This document shows, piece after piece, positions 50,164 through 59,761 of a stretch of DNA of 64,000 nucleotides. Position numbers and translations under genes: made by a program. The stretch comes from JBBDIP01 sp050260675 (GTDB lineage Bacteria; Bacillota; Sulfobacillia; Fermentithermobacillales; Fermentithermobacillaceae). The DNA lies in NCBI GenBank assembly GCA_050260675.1, contig JBLNCN010000011.1, positions 744,001 to 808,000 on the forward strand. Reading direction: 5' to 3'. The notes under the pieces were generated by a model that was given only the letters and a program-made list of their open reading frames with translations, made no database searches and was not told the origin of the DNA. Every line of letters begins with the position of its first letter. Position 1 is the first letter of the stretch.

Positions 50164-50176
50164 GAGTATCTGGTTT

Positions 50177-51571
50177 CTATCCGATTGCCTGGGAACCCTT
50201 TACCGCATAAACATGGCGGAACTTGCCGCTCCGTGGGTCACGCTGAGGGGGCTCCGGCGCGCGGCTAATCTCGACGGACGTCAGGCCCTGCCCCGCGAGG
50301 AAGGCCTGCAGCCGCCCCTTCAGAACCGGCCAGACGAGGCCTTCGTCTCCCGCAGTCTTTGCTTCTAGTCTCACCGACAGTTCGACCGGCGATGTCTGGA
50401 CCATCTGCACCCGGTAGAGACCAGGTGTCTCCTTGGCAACGGCAAACAGCGCGAGCGGCAGTACTCTGACGGCCTGGCCGTTTCCCGCTCGGAAGGAGAG
50501 GACATCGTCGGTGCGACCTTCGACCTGGATCCGGGGGAGTTTCGACCCGCACGGACAGGGCTCCGTGTTTATGGTAATCCGGTCACCGAGCTCGTATCTG
50601 ATGAACGGCTGTACGCGGTTCGCGAGGTTCGTCACGTAGCTTGTGTGGGATATCTCGCCGGGTTTCGACGGACGACCATCGACATCAACAGGCTCAATGA
50701 TCGCCCAGTCCGAATGCACGTGCATCCAACCGTGGCCGCAGTCGTAGGCTATCATGGGTATCTCCGAGCACCCATAACTGTTCCAGACCTTAACGCCGAA
50801 AGCTCCCTCGATCTCGCTTCGCACTTCATCCGACAGGTACTCGCCGCTGCTGATGATCATGGACGGTGATATGCGCAGCCTCCCGGCCCGCTTCTCGTCG
50901 GCGAGGAGTGCCAATCCGGTCGGGTAACTGGCAAGCCTTGTCGGCTGGTAATCGTTGAGCTGTCTCACAAGCTCCGAGATAGGCGTTAGGACCGAAAAGG
51001 CCTTTGACCTGCTGGCCCTAGCCGGATGCTCGCGCTCCCGGCGGGCAATCGAGGCTGCGGCGAGGAAGTGGCCGCCCGTGGCCCATACTCCCGCCGTCCG
51101 GTCCTTCAGCACCGACTTGCCGATGCCGCCGTGCTTCATCCAAACCGGCACGGTGCGAACCAGCGCGACCATCTTGACCACGGTGTCAAGCCCATCGTCA
51201 TGAACGAGGATGGCGGGCACACCGGTCGAACCGGAAGTGGTGCAAACCATGTACTTGCCGGCATAGTGGATGCCCGCCAAGGACGGGTCGGACATGAACT
51301 TCTCAACGCCCTCTCTGGTGACCGCTGGGTCGGTCACCCAACGGTCGAAGTTGGCCATGAGCTCGGCTTTGGTGACTGGCGGCAACTGCGTTACATCGGT
51401 TATGTTCTCTGGAATGTCGCGATATTTCTCGGCGTAGAAGGGGGAATTGGTGCGTGCAAAGGCCACGAGTTCCGAGAGCCGTCTACGCTGCCGCTTGGCG
51501 ATCTCTTGGGGGCCGGCCTTGCTCACCCGCCACGCGTCCAGGGCAACCTTCAGGCCGCTTAGTTTCTCCAT
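50177..51571 (-). CDS. PaaK-like adenylate-forming ligase (phenylacetate-CoA ligase/F390 synthetase family)
   Basis: A 464-residue AMP-binding enzyme. The phosphate loop is MVCTTSGSTGVPAILV (about 108-123), followed by the adenine motif VWNSYGCSEIPM, the Asp region RYELGDRITI and a cysteine pair in TEPCPCGSKLPRI. The C-terminal domain ends with RDPRSGKFRHV. Members activate aryl acids or cofactors as adenylates; the substrate here is unknown. It lies with the MalT-like regulator between truA and rplM, genes that are adjacent in Bacillus, so the pair looks inserted. Confidence 0.85.
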   Translation of the reverse strand: MEKLSGLKVALDAWRVSKAGPQEIAKRQRRRLSELVAFARTNSPFYAEKYRDIPENITDVTQLPPVTKAELMANFDRWVTDPAVTREGVEKFMSDPSLAGIHYAGKYMVCTTSGSTGVPAILVHDDGLDTVVKMVALVRTVPVWMKHGGIGKSVLKDRTAGVWATGGHFLAAASIARREREHPARASRSKAFSVLTPISELVRQLNDYQPTRLASYPTGLALLADEKRAGRLRISPSMIISSGEYLSDEVRSEIEGAFGVKVWNSYGCSEIPMIAYDCGHGWMHVHSDWAIIEPVDVDGRPSKPGEISHTSYVTNLANRVQPFIRYELGDRITINTEPCPCGSKLPRIQVEGRTDDVLSFRAGNGQAVRVLPLALFAVAKETPGLYRVQMVQTSPVELSVRLEAKTAGDEGLVWPVLKGRLQAFLAGQGLTSVEISRAPEPPQRDPRSGKFRHVYAVKGSQAIG

Positions 51572-51682
51572 TGATCTATACCTCCATCGACTTCGGTCTC
51601 ACCGGTCACTCTACAGGTGGGAGCCAGTGCGGTCGCCTATTGAAAGATAGGTTGGGAGGGTAGGTCTTGTGAGTTAGGGCTG

Positions 51683-54310
51683 TCAGTCGAGCAGGCGCAT
51701 GTCCCTGGCACGCGCCACCGCCTGAGTGCGGCTTGCGGCCCCGAGTTTAGAGAGGATGTTGTGGATGTGCCACTTGGCAGTGCCTTGCGTGACAAAGAGC
51801 CGCGTCGCTATGTCCTGGTTCGATAACCCGTCCGCCATAAGCCGGAGGATCTCCAACTCGCGGTCGCTCAGCAGCCCTTGCCTGGGCTGCTGTTCTTCGC
51901 TAGTTGCCGTGGGCGATGAGAGCCGCGACCGAAGTTCCGCCGCGAACTCCCCGGAAGCCCGCGATAGTACAGGGATGATGCGACGTCCCTCATCGAGGAA
52001 GCAGCGCCGGAACCCGGTCCGCTCGGCAAACGCCAGCGCCGTCTCCAACACTTGGGTTGAAGAGGCGGCGTCGCCCATCGACCTAAGGGCGATAGCTTGG
52101 ACGACTCTCACACGAGTTGCCCACCCCGGGCATGCAGCATTCTCAGCAGTCTCCAGGAGACGCTTGAGGTAGGTGACTGCCTCATCCGGTCTCTCGAGGG
52201 CTACGAGCGCTCGGCCCAGCGTGAGTTGCTCGAAGACAAGTCGCGGACTCGGAGTTGCCGTCAAATCGCCCTGGGACACCCATTCCCTCACCTCCGCCGT
52301 GTCTCCCCGAGCAAGAGCGAGATGGATCCGCGCCGCCTGAACCAAGCTAAGAAGAGGTTGGCGGGCGTGTCTGCACGCCGCCTCGGATGCCTCGTCGACA
52401 CACGCAAGCGCCTGCGCGAGATTGCCCTGCGACGTCATAACTCGGGATAGGGTCACGAGGGCGTGGACCGTAGCCTCGATGTTGCCTAGCGGCCGGCAGC
52501 AGGCGACCCCATCCACGGCGTGGTGGCGGGCCTCGTCCAACCTGTCCAACTCCAGGAGGACCTCGGATAGCCAGGTGTGTCCAAGGGAGGTGACGGGAAG
52601 ATGAGAGCCACCTTCTTCGGCGGCGATCTGGAGGGCGCGCTCGAAGACATCCACTGCTCGCTGCAGTTCTCCCTGAAGGGCGTGACACCGCGCGACGTTG
52701 AAAAGCGCGGCGGCGGCCTGGAACGGGTGGTCTTCGCGCAGACTGGATTCGGCGTACGATGCAAATGATTCGGCGGCCACTCTGACGCTTCCGGCCAGCC
52801 ATGACGACCAGCCAAGGGTCATTGAAGCCAGGCCCCGCGAGCGCCAATCATCCGGTAGAGCTTTGGATAAGGCTTCCCGCGCGAGCGACATAGTGCCGGA
52901 AATATCTCCCGCTTGGAGCGCCAGTGAGGCCCGTATCGCGGCGATCTCGGCTCGATGGCCGGTCTCATGCTCGTCAAGAGTCTGTTCAATCGACCTCAGT
53001 AGTTCCACTAGATCCGGAGACGACCCGGTGGAGATAACCTTGGCCCAGGCGTAGGCCAACGCAAGCGACGGCCTGGCCTGAAGCTCGCGGGCGGGCAAAG
53101 ACGTGACCCAGTTCAGGAGTCCGTTAACCTCGCCATGGGAGAGCAGTTCACGGCTGATCGCCTGAAGCGCGTCCGCGGCACTGCTGAACTCGTGAGCCAA
53201 GAGCCAGTATTGGATAGCCTGCCGCTTCTCCCCGACTGCATAGGCCCAAGCGGCTGCTTTCCGGTAGATCTCGAGGACTCCGCCAGGGCGTGTCCTCTGG
53301 AGCCAACCCTTCAGGAATTCCCCAAAAAGCCAATGGTACCTGAACCACTGGCGGTCACCGTCCAGCGGAACGATGAACAGGTTTGCCCGCTCTAGCCGCT
53401 CAAGAGTCGCCTGTCCGTCTGTCCGACCCGTGACGGCGTCACAGAGTGGGCCGCAGATCCGTTCCAGGAGGCAGGTCTGCAAAAGGAACTCCTGCGTGTC
53501 CGCAGAGCAGTTCCGAAAGACTTCCTCAGCTAGGTAATCGAACAGGTAGCGATGACCACCACCAACCAGATCGGCCGCCTCGCGGAGGTCATCTGTCGCG
53601 TCCGCCGAATCCCGCAGGGCAAGGGTAGCCAACTGAAGTCCGGCAGCCCAACCCTCAGTTCGCTCTATCAGGAGACGCACTGTTCGATCGGGTAGAGTCA
53701 CGCGCATGGTCTTTCGAAGGAATTGAGTTGCCTCTTCGACGTTGAAGCGTAGGTGGTCTCCACGGATTTCGATCAGTTGACCCCGAGCGCGCAGGCGTGC
53801 CAAAGGCAGCTGGGGATCGTTCTGAGACACTATAACGAGGTGCACCTGAGGCGGGACGTGCTCCACCACGAAGGCAACCAGTTGCCGGATCTCCTCGGTC
53901 TCGGCGAGATGATAGTCATCGAGCACCAGAGTAAGGTCGTGACGGAGGAGGGCCAGATCATTCACGAGCGCCATACCTACTTCGAGAGGTGACCCTCGCC
54001 CCGAAGAGTGGAGTACGCCTACGGCGTCCGCTCCGATACCAGGCTCGACCCTCTGCAGTGCCGCTGCAACGTAGGCAGTGAACTGTGCTAGCGAACCGTC
54101 GCCGGCATCGAGGCTTACCCACGCCACGTCGCCGCGCCCGGCGCTGTACTGGGACACTGCGGTGGTCTTGCCGGATCCTGCAGCGGCACACAGAAGCGTG
54201 AGCAGGCGACCTTGGCCTTCCTGAAGGCGGGCCATGACACGTGGCCTGCTAACCCAGGCTTTGTTCGCTGAGGGGACCGTCACTTTGGTGACGGTCAGGG
54301 CAGTATGCAT
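51683..54310 (-). CDS. MalT-like LuxR-family STAND transcriptional regulator
   Basis: An 875-residue regulator built like the gene at 135-2810: N-terminal TVPSANKAWVSRPRV, Walker A CAAAGSGKTTAVSQYS (about 41-56), Walker B TLVLDDYHLAE, a long TPR-like region and a C-terminal LuxR helix-turn-helix (DRELEILRLMADGLSNQDIATRLFV, TVKWHIHN-like TAKWHIHNIL). ATG at 54310 with GGAGG 11 bases upstream, overlapping truA by 62 bp. The downstream PaaK-like gene (111 bp away, same strand) is its most likely target. The spacer 51572-51682 shows no clear terminator. Confidence 0.87.
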   Translation of the reverse strand: MHTALTVTKVTVPSANKAWVSRPRVMARLQEGQGRLLTLLCAAAGSGKTTAVSQYSAGRGDVAWVSLDAGDGSLAQFTAYVAAALQRVEPGIGADAVGVLHSSGRGSPLEVGMALVNDLALLRHDLTLVLDDYHLAETEEIRQLVAFVVEHVPPQVHLVIVSQNDPQLPLARLRARGQLIEIRGDHLRFNVEEATQFLRKTMRVTLPDRTVRLLIERTEGWAAGLQLATLALRDSADATDDLREAADLVGGGHRYLFDYLAEEVFRNCSADTQEFLLQTCLLERICGPLCDAVTGRTDGQATLERLERANLFIVPLDGDRQWFRYHWLFGEFLKGWLQRTRPGGVLEIYRKAAAWAYAVGEKRQAIQYWLLAHEFSSAADALQAISRELLSHGEVNGLLNWVTSLPARELQARPSLALAYAWAKVISTGSSPDLVELLRSIEQTLDEHETGHRAEIAAIRASLALQAGDISGTMSLAREALSKALPDDWRSRGLASMTLGWSSWLAGSVRVAAESFASYAESSLREDHPFQAAAALFNVARCHALQGELQRAVDVFERALQIAAEEGGSHLPVTSLGHTWLSEVLLELDRLDEARHHAVDGVACCRPLGNIEATVHALVTLSRVMTSQGNLAQALACVDEASEAACRHARQPLLSLVQAARIHLALARGDTAEVREWVSQGDLTATPSPRLVFEQLTLGRALVALERPDEAVTYLKRLLETAENAACPGWATRVRVVQAIALRSMGDAASSTQVLETALAFAERTGFRRCFLDEGRRIIPVLSRASGEFAAELRSRLSSPTATSEEQQPRQGLLSDRELEILRLMADGLSNQDIATRLFVTQGTAKWHIHNILSKLGAASRTQAVARARDMRLLD

Positions 54311-55199
54311 TGGGCCGGATACCTCCGCGATGTTCAACGGATGCCTCCAGAGTGTAGCTGACGGCCTCAAGACACAGTCCCTTTCCGGGCGCGCAGGTGC
54401 CTATCCTGCACTCGCCGGGGTTAAGTAGGGCAGTTTTGACGGTACCGGAAGGCAGGTGGCCTCTTCCGATGTCCAGAAGCGTTCCAACCAGTAGGCGGAC
54501 CATCTTGTACAGAAACCCGTCGGCCGCCACCCAGAACTCCCACAGAGCGTCCGGGTGCCCGTCGACTTCCCTCCGAACCCACTCGGCCCGGATCACCTCG
54601 CGTACGGTTGTCGTGGCCGAAGACCCTTCCGCCCGGAACGAGAGGAAGTCGTGCTTCCCAACGATTGCCGCAGCCTCGGCCGCCAGCAGGTCGAAGTCCA
54701 CGTGCCACGGGTGCCAGTGGGTGTACCTGGTCCAGAAGATGTCCTGCTCCGGCAGTCTCCACAGGCGGTAGCAGTACGTCTTTGACGCCGCATCCGATTG
54801 CGGATCAAAATCACCTGCAACGTCCTCGGCAGGACCCAGGAGCACGTCGGTCGGCAAAAACGCCCTTATGGCCCTGGGGAGCCGCACAGCCGGCATCGTG
54901 CTGGACGTGGTGAAAGATATGACCTGCCCGCGGGCATGCACTCCCGCGTCCGTCCGTCCGGATGCCTTCACGGTAACCGGATGGCCCAGGAGTTGCTGGA
55001 GCGCCTCTTCCAAGACAGACTGCACCGTCCGCTCACCCGGCTGGCGCTGAAACCCGGCGAAATCCGTTCCATCGTACTGCACAACTGCCTTAAGCCGCCT
55101 CCGGACCAGCCCCTTAGTCGCTGCGGCCCCGACAGTAGTCGGGGTCGTCGCCCCTGAGTGGCTGCTCGGCGAACTCCAGACCGACGGGCGACCGTCCAC
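54249..55199 (-). CDS. truA: tRNA pseudouridine(38-40) synthase TruA
   Basis: A 316-residue pseudouridine synthase acting on the tRNA anticodon arm. The core starts RRRLKAVVQYDGTDFAGFQRQ, has the catalytic Asp in ASGRTDAGVHARGQVISF and contains FLYKMVRLLVGTLLDIGRG. GTG at 55199 directly follows the ecfT stop (2 bp). About 30 residues precede the normal family N-terminus, and no better internal start was found, so the true start is uncertain. About 30 extra residues at the C-terminus overlap the regulator gene. It stands in its usual place behind ecfT. Confidence 0.9.
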   Translation of the reverse strand: MDGRPSVWSSPSSHSGATTPTTVGAAATKGLVRRRLKAVVQYDGTDFAGFQRQPGERTVQSVLEEALQQLLGHPVTVKASGRTDAGVHARGQVISFTTSSTMPAVRLPRAIRAFLPTDVLLGPAEDVAGDFDPQSDAASKTYCYRLWRLPEQDIFWTRYTHWHPWHVDFDLLAAEAAAIVGKHDFLSFRAEGSSATTTVREVIRAEWVRREVDGHPDALWEFWVAADGFLYKMVRLLVGTLLDIGRGHLPSGTVKTALLNPGECRIGTCAPGKGLCLEAVSYTLEASVEHRGGIRPNAYCPDRHQSDGPLSEQSLG

Positions 55200-55201
55200 G
55201 G

Positions 55202-56029
55202 CTACAGCGCCTTCGGGACGACGGGCCCGAACCGGATTCTCAGGAATATCACTCCGGCCGTTATCGCGATCACCAGGACAAACGCCATATAGTCCCTGGC
55301 GTGCAGGCGGAACTGCCTCATCCTGGTCCTACCCTCTCCACCCCGGTAGCAGCGGGCCTCCATGGCCATCGCCAGGTCGTCAGCGCGGCGGAAAGCGCTG
55401 ACGAACAGAGGCACAAGCAGGGGCACAAGGCTTTTTGCCCTCTTCACCATGTTTCCCGATTCGAAATCCGCGCCCCTGGCCATCTGGGCCTTCATGATGC
55501 GCTCCGCCTCTTCCAAGAGAGTCGGGATGAAGCGAAGAGCGATGGTCATCATCATGGCCAACTCATGAGCCGGGACGCCGAGGCGCGTGAAGGGCTTCAG
55601 CAGGTCCTCCAAGCCGTCCGTCAGCTCGATTGGCGAAGTCGTCAGCGTGAGGAGCGACGTGAACATGATGAGGATGACAAGGCGGACGCCGATGAACAGG
55701 CCCTGCACCAGCCCCGACCAGGTAGCGGTGACAGGCCCGATTTTGAACAGGGCCGGCCCCGGGGTGAGGAACAGGTGCAAAATGAGCGTGAAAGCCATTA
55801 TGAACGCGATGGGACGAAGCCCCCGGAGCAGAAGCGCCGGAGGGACTTTCGACATCGCCGCAGCGAGGAAGGCGAAGGCCCCCATCACTATGAAAGCGTA
55901 GAAGTTGTTGCCCAGGAACAGGACCACCATAAAGATGACGGCGATGGCGATCTTCGCCCGGGGGTCCATGGCGTGGACGGGCGACTCTACCGGATAGTAC
56001 TGGCCCATGAGGACTCCGCTGGACATCAT
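55202..56029 (-). CDS. ecfT: ECF transporter transmembrane subunit EcfT
   Basis: A 275-residue membrane protein with about six hydrophobic segments. The two coupling motifs near the end of the cytoplasmic region (MTIALRFIPTLLEEAERIMKAQMARG and ADDLAMAMEARCYRGGEGRT) carry the A-R-G/A-R-C signatures that bind the ATPases. It links them to exchangeable vitamin-binding S subunits, none of which lies here. ATGATG at 56029 overlaps the ecfA2 stop. An ATG 21 bases later (MGQYYPVESPVH) with its own GGAG is an alternative start. Confidence 0.93.
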   Translation of the reverse strand: MMSSGVLMGQYYPVESPVHAMDPRAKIAIAVIFMVVLFLGNNFYAFIVMGAFAFLAAAMSKVPPALLLRGLRPIAFIMAFTLILHLFLTPGPALFKIGPVTATWSGLVQGLFIGVRLVILIMFTSLLTLTTSPIELTDGLEDLLKPFTRLGVPAHELAMMMTIALRFIPTLLEEAERIMKAQMARGADFESGNMVKRAKSLVPLLVPLFVSAFRRADDLAMAMEARCYRGGEGRTRMRQFRLHARDYMAFVLVIAITAGVIFLRIRFGPVVPKAL

Positions 56030-56907
56030 AAAGCCCGCTCCGCCCCCTCTGCAGTCCGCCCTTTTTGGCCCAATTCCCTCACGATCTCCCCAAATGCTTC
56101 TTCTACGTTGACGATGTCGGTGCGGACGCTAAATCCCCGCTCCCGCAACCGTTCCATTAGGGAGACCACGTCCGGCGCGCGCAGGCCCACCTCGGCGATG
56201 AACTCTGCCCTTGAGAAGATATCCCGGGGAGTGCCGTCAGCGACCAGGCGGCCCTTGTGCAGGACCAACAGCCTCTGGCACAGCCGGGCGACGTCCTCCA
56301 TGTTATGAGAGACCAGGACGACAGTCATGCCAGCCCTATGCATTTCGCTGACGTAGGAAAGCAGATCGTCCCTGCCTTTGGGATCAAGTCCCGCCGCCGG
56401 CTCGTCCAGCACCAGAACGCTGGGCTTCATGGAGACCACGCCTGCTACCGCGACCCTGCGGAGCTGCCCTCCCGAGAGCTCGAAGGGCGACCTCGAGAGC
56501 ATCTCGTCGGAAAGCCCGACCATCTCGGCCGCGGCCTTCACTCGCTCCCTGACCACTTCGTCGGGAAGCCCCTGGTTGCGGGGCCCGAACGCGATGTCCT
56601 CCCATACCGTCTCCTCAAACACCTGCTGCTCGGCGTACTGGAACACCAATCCGACCTTCTGCCTAAGGGAACGCAGGTTCCGCCCCTTCTCCCAGATGTC
56701 GACGTCGTCCACCAGGACCGTGCCGGATGTGGGCTTGAGGAGCCCGTTGAAATGCTGGATCAAAGTCGACTTTCCGGACCCTGTGGGCCCGATAAGCCCG
56801 ACAAACTCGCCGTCCTCTATCCGGAAACTCACGGATGAAAGGGCGGTAGATTCCGAGGTCGAGCCCCGGTTATATATGTGGGTCAGTTCCCTGACTTCAA
56901 TCGGCAT
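56026..56907 (-). CDS. ecfA2: ECF transporter ATPase EcfA2
   Basis: A 293-residue ABC ATPase: Walker A GLIGPTGSGKSTLIQHFNG, Q-loop FQYAEQQVFEETVWEDIAFGP, signature SPFELSGGQLRRVAVAG, Walker B VLVLDEPAAGLDP and the switch His in VLVSHNMED. It powers vitamin or cobalt/nickel uptake with EcfA1 and EcfT. The start overlaps the ecfA1 end by 25 bp and the stop overlaps ecfT by 4, so all three are coupled. Confidence 0.94.
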   Translation of the reverse strand: MPIEVRELTHIYNRGSTSESTALSSVSFRIEDGEFVGLIGPTGSGKSTLIQHFNGLLKPTSGTVLVDDVDIWEKGRNLRSLRQKVGLVFQYAEQQVFEETVWEDIAFGPRNQGLPDEVVRERVKAAAEMVGLSDEMLSRSPFELSGGQLRRVAVAGVVSMKPSVLVLDEPAAGLDPKGRDDLLSYVSEMHRAGMTVVLVSHNMEDVARLCQRLLVLHKGRLVADGTPRDIFSRAEFIAEVGLRAPDVVSLMERLRERGFSVRTDIVNVEEAFGEIVRELGQKGRTAEGAERAL

Positions 56908-57740
56908 ATCTCTTCCACCAGTTCCTGAACCGATAGGGCGTCGGGAGCGACGGGGTATCCGGCGGCAACCAGCATCGCCGACAGCTTCCCCAAAGGAGGA
57001 ACGTCCAGCCCGAGCGCCAGGAGCTCATCTTTGTTCTTGAACACTTCCTTGGGAGGCCCCTGCATCAGGACCTTGCCCTGGTCCATGACCACTACTCGGT
57101 CGGCATAGAGCGCCTCGTCCATATAGTGGGTTATGTGGATCACCGTAATCCCGTGCTTGCGGTTCAGATCGAGCACGGTGTGCATGACCTCTTCCCGCCC
57201 GCGCGGGTCCAGCATGGCCGTGGGCTCGTCCAGGATAATGCACCGGGGCCGCATGGCGAGCACGCCGGCAATGGCGACCCGCTGTTTCTGACCCCCTGAG
57301 AGAAGGTGGGGAGCGTGTCGCCGCATGTGGAGCATGTCCACTGAGGTAAGGGACTCCTCGACTCGTTCCCGGATCTCCGCGGGAGGGACCCCCAGGTTCT
57401 CGGGCCCGAAAGCCACGTCTTCCTCGACCACCGTAGCGACGATCTGGTTGTCCGGGTTCTGGAACACCATTCCCGCGGATCGCCTGATCTCCCAGGTGTA
57501 CTTCTCGTCCTTGGTGTTCATGCCAAATACAAGCACATCCCCGGACTCCGGCAGGAGAAGGACGTTAAAATGCTTAGCCAGGGTAGATTTGCCTGACCCG
57601 TTTGGGCCGATGACCACAAGGAACTCGCCTTGTGACACCTCTAAATCCACCCCGGCCAACGCCGTTACTGTTTCCTCTTCTCCGACCAGGTACCGGTGAT
57701 AGAGCGATTTTGCCTCTAGCTTGCCGGTGTTCTGGGCCAT
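56883..57740 (-). CDS. ecfA1: ECF transporter ATPase EcfA1
   Basis: A 285-residue ABC ATPase: Walker A VVIGPNGSGKSTLAKHFNV, Q-loop FQNPDNQIVATVVEEDVAFGPENLG (the EcfA1-typical sequence), signature HLLSGGQKQRVAIAG, Walker B CIILDEPTAMLDP and switch His in VIHITHYMDE. It follows rplQ by 11 bp as in Bacillus and begins the ECF module. Confidence 0.94.
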   Translation of the reverse strand: MAQNTGKLEAKSLYHRYLVGEEETVTALAGVDLEVSQGEFLVVIGPNGSGKSTLAKHFNVLLLPESGDVLVFGMNTKDEKYTWEIRRSAGMVFQNPDNQIVATVVEEDVAFGPENLGVPPAEIRERVEESLTSVDMLHMRRHAPHLLSGGQKQRVAIAGVLAMRPRCIILDEPTAMLDPRGREEVMHTVLDLNRKHGITVIHITHYMDEALYADRVVVMDQGKVLMQGPPKEVFKNKDELLALGLDVPPLGKLSAMLVAAGYPVAPDALSVQELVEEICRLKSGN

Positions 57741-57751
57741 TCCTCTTGTGC

Positions 57752-58108
57752 CTACTTCTCCGGCGCTATGAGCTCAAGTATGGCCATAGGGGCGCCGTCG
57801 CCGCGCCTCTGGGCGATGTCCAGAATACGGGTGTAGCCGCCGCTCCTGTGAGCGTACCGGGGCGCAATGGTGTCGAACAACTTCTTCACTACATCCTCTT
57901 TCATGATGTAGGCCATAGCCTGGCGCCTGGCGGCGAGAGTGTCCGTCTTGCCCAGCGTGATCATCTTCTCGGAGATGGACTGGGCCTCTTTGGCCTTGGT
58001 CAGGGTTGTCTCAATGCGCTCCCTCTCAAGAAGAGCGGTAACAAGGGAACGCAGTAGAGCGCGCCTCTGCCCCATCGGCCGGTCGAAACGCGAGTGAGCC
58101 AACTTCAT
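57752..58108 (-). CDS. rplQ: 50S ribosomal protein L17
   Basis: A 118-residue L17: LAHSRFDRPMGQRRALLRSLVTALLERERIETTLTKAKE and GGYTRILDIAQRRGDGAPMAILEL. It lies at the tunnel exit of the large subunit. It follows rpoA by 29 bp in the alpha operon. Confidence 0.97.
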   Translation of the reverse strand: MKLAHSRFDRPMGQRRALLRSLVTALLERERIETTLTKAKEAQSISEKMITLGKTDTLAARRQAMAYIMKEDVVKKLFDTIAPRYAHRSGGYTRILDIAQRRGDGAPMAILELIAPEK

Positions 58109-58137
58109 TTCCCCCTAGCTTGTGGCAGCCGCCGCCC

Positions 58138-59088
58138 CTACTCTTCCTCGGGGCGGAAAGCCAGTCCCATCTCGGCCAGCTTGTTCTTGACTTCCTCAAG
58201 GGACTTCTTGCCCATGTTGCGCACTTTGGATATTTCCTCTTCGGTCTTCTGGATGAGCTCGCCGACCGTGTTGATGCCGGCGCGCTTCAGGCAGTTGAAC
58301 GACCTCATGGAGAGCTCCATTTCCTCGATGGGCATCTCCAGGACCCTTTCGACCTCGGTCTTCTCGCCGGCTTCCTCCTCGCTGGCATCCTCCCTCACCC
58401 TGGCAGAAAGGTTCTTGAACAGGGCAAAATGCTCGATAAGGATGTCGGCGGCCCTCTCCAGGGCTTCCTCGGGACGGATCGAGCCGTCGGTCCAGATCTC
58501 CAACGAGAGGCTGTCGTAGTCAGTCCTGTGACCCACTCGAGTGGCGCTCACAGTGTAGTTGACCTTGGTTACGGGAGTGAACTTGGAGTCGATGGCGATG
58601 ACGCCGATCGGCTGGTTCACGATCTTGTTGGCCTCAGCGGTCACATAGCCGCGGCCTTCCTCTATCGTAAGCTCCACGGCGAGGCGCCCGCCGGCGTCCA
58701 GGTCGGCGATGTGGACCTCAGGGTTCACGATCTCCACGTCGGGGTCGGCTACGATATCATAGCCGGTCACCTCGCCGGGACCCTCCTTCTCAATGCGGGC
58801 GACTTTGGGCCCGGGGCTGTGAAGCCTTACAACCAGCTGCTTCACATTGAGGAGGATATCGGTGACGTCCTCGCGGACGTCGGGTATGGTCGAGAACTCG
58901 TGAAGCACTCCTTCGATGTTGAGCCTGGTCACAGCTGCTCCAGGCAACGACGAAAGGAGGACTCTCCTAAGGGAATTGCCTACCGTGACTCCGTAGCCGC
59001 CCTCGAGAGGCTCTACCACGAAGCGGCCGTACTTCCTGTCGGCGGAGATCTCTACGCACTCAACCTTAGGCTCTATGAAATTGAACAC
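58138..59088 (-). CDS. rpoA: RNA polymerase alpha subunit
   Basis: A 316-residue alpha subunit. The N-terminal dimerisation domain (FVVEPLEGGYGVTVGNSLRRVLLSSLPG) and a C-terminal domain (MELSMRSFNCLKRAGINTVGELIQ, RNMGKKSLEEVKNKL) that binds UP elements and activators are complete. GTG start at 59088 with AAGGGGG 8-10 bases upstream. Confidence 0.98.
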   Translation of the reverse strand: MFNFIEPKVECVEISADRKYGRFVVEPLEGGYGVTVGNSLRRVLLSSLPGAAVTRLNIEGVLHEFSTIPDVREDVTDILLNVKQLVVRLHSPGPKVARIEKEGPGEVTGYDIVADPDVEIVNPEVHIADLDAGGRLAVELTIEEGRGYVTAEANKIVNQPIGVIAIDSKFTPVTKVNYTVSATRVGHRTDYDSLSLEIWTDGSIRPEEALERAADILIEHFALFKNLSARVREDASEEEAGEKTEVERVLEMPIEEMELSMRSFNCLKRAGINTVGELIQKTEEEISKVRNMGKKSLEEVKNKLAEMGLAFRPEEE

Positions 59089-59128
59089 TATCTATTGGCC
59101 CCCTTCAGTGTCGCTAATTAGGGGTTCT

Positions 59129-59749
59129 CTACTTGGAGTACAGCTCGACGATGAGTCTCTCGTCGACCGGAGCGTCCACTTCGTCCCTCTCAGGCAAGCG
59201 GACGATGGTGACCTTCCAGTTCTCCGCGTCCAAAGCCATCCACTGAGGCACGTTGTGCCCTGCGAGCCCGTCGGCTATAGCCTTGAAGTAGTCAAGCTTG
59301 AGGTGGCTCGGGCGGATCTTGATCTCATCGCCCGGGCTTACCAGGAATGACGGGATATCGACCTTGCGGCCGTTGACCTCAACGTGACCATGGGTAACGA
59401 TCTGCCTCGCCTGCTTCCGGGAATGGGCGAAGCCAGCCCGGTAGACAATATTATCGAGCCTCCGCTCCAGGAGGATCATGAGGGTCTGGCCGGTGACGCC
59501 GCGGGTTCTTACCGCCCTGGCGAAGTAGTTGCGGAACTGCCTCTCGCCGACGCCGTAGAACCTCTTTGCCTTCTGCTTCTCGCGGAGCTGGAGACCATAC
59601 TCGCTGGGCCTTCTCTGCCTTCCGTGCTGCCCGGGCGGAGTTGCTCTCTTCTCAAGGGTGCACTTGGTGAAGCACTTGTCGCCCTTGAGGTACATCTTCT
59701 GACTCTCGCGCCTGCACAACCTGCATGACGCATCGGTGTACCTAGACAT
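59129..59749 (-). CDS. rpsD: 30S ribosomal protein S4 (zinc-type)
   Basis: A 206-residue S4. The N-terminus has four cysteines (SCRLCRRE and KCFTKC), the zinc-binding C+ form; the S4 RNA-binding domain (RRLDNIVYRAGFAHSRKQARQIVTHGHVEVNG) follows. It initiates 30S assembly and in Bacillus represses its own synthesis. Placed between rpsK and rpoA, the arrangement of many Clostridia (in Bacillus rpsD is elsewhere). Confidence 0.97.
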   Translation of the reverse strand: MSRYTDASCRLCRRESQKMYLKGDKCFTKCTLEKRATPPGQHGRQRRPSEYGLQLREKQKAKRFYGVGERQFRNYFARAVRTRGVTGQTLMILLERRLDNIVYRAGFAHSRKQARQIVTHGHVEVNGRKVDIPSFLVSPGDEIKIRPSHLKLDYFKAIADGLAGHNVPQWMALDAENWKVTIVRLPERDEVDAPVDERLIVELYSK

Positions 59750-59761
59750 TGTCTGCCTCCC

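Noticed and set aside
55301..56308. 335-codon plus-strand frame opposite ecfT/ecfA2
   Set aside because: Antisense shadow; low-complexity charged translation without a start signal.
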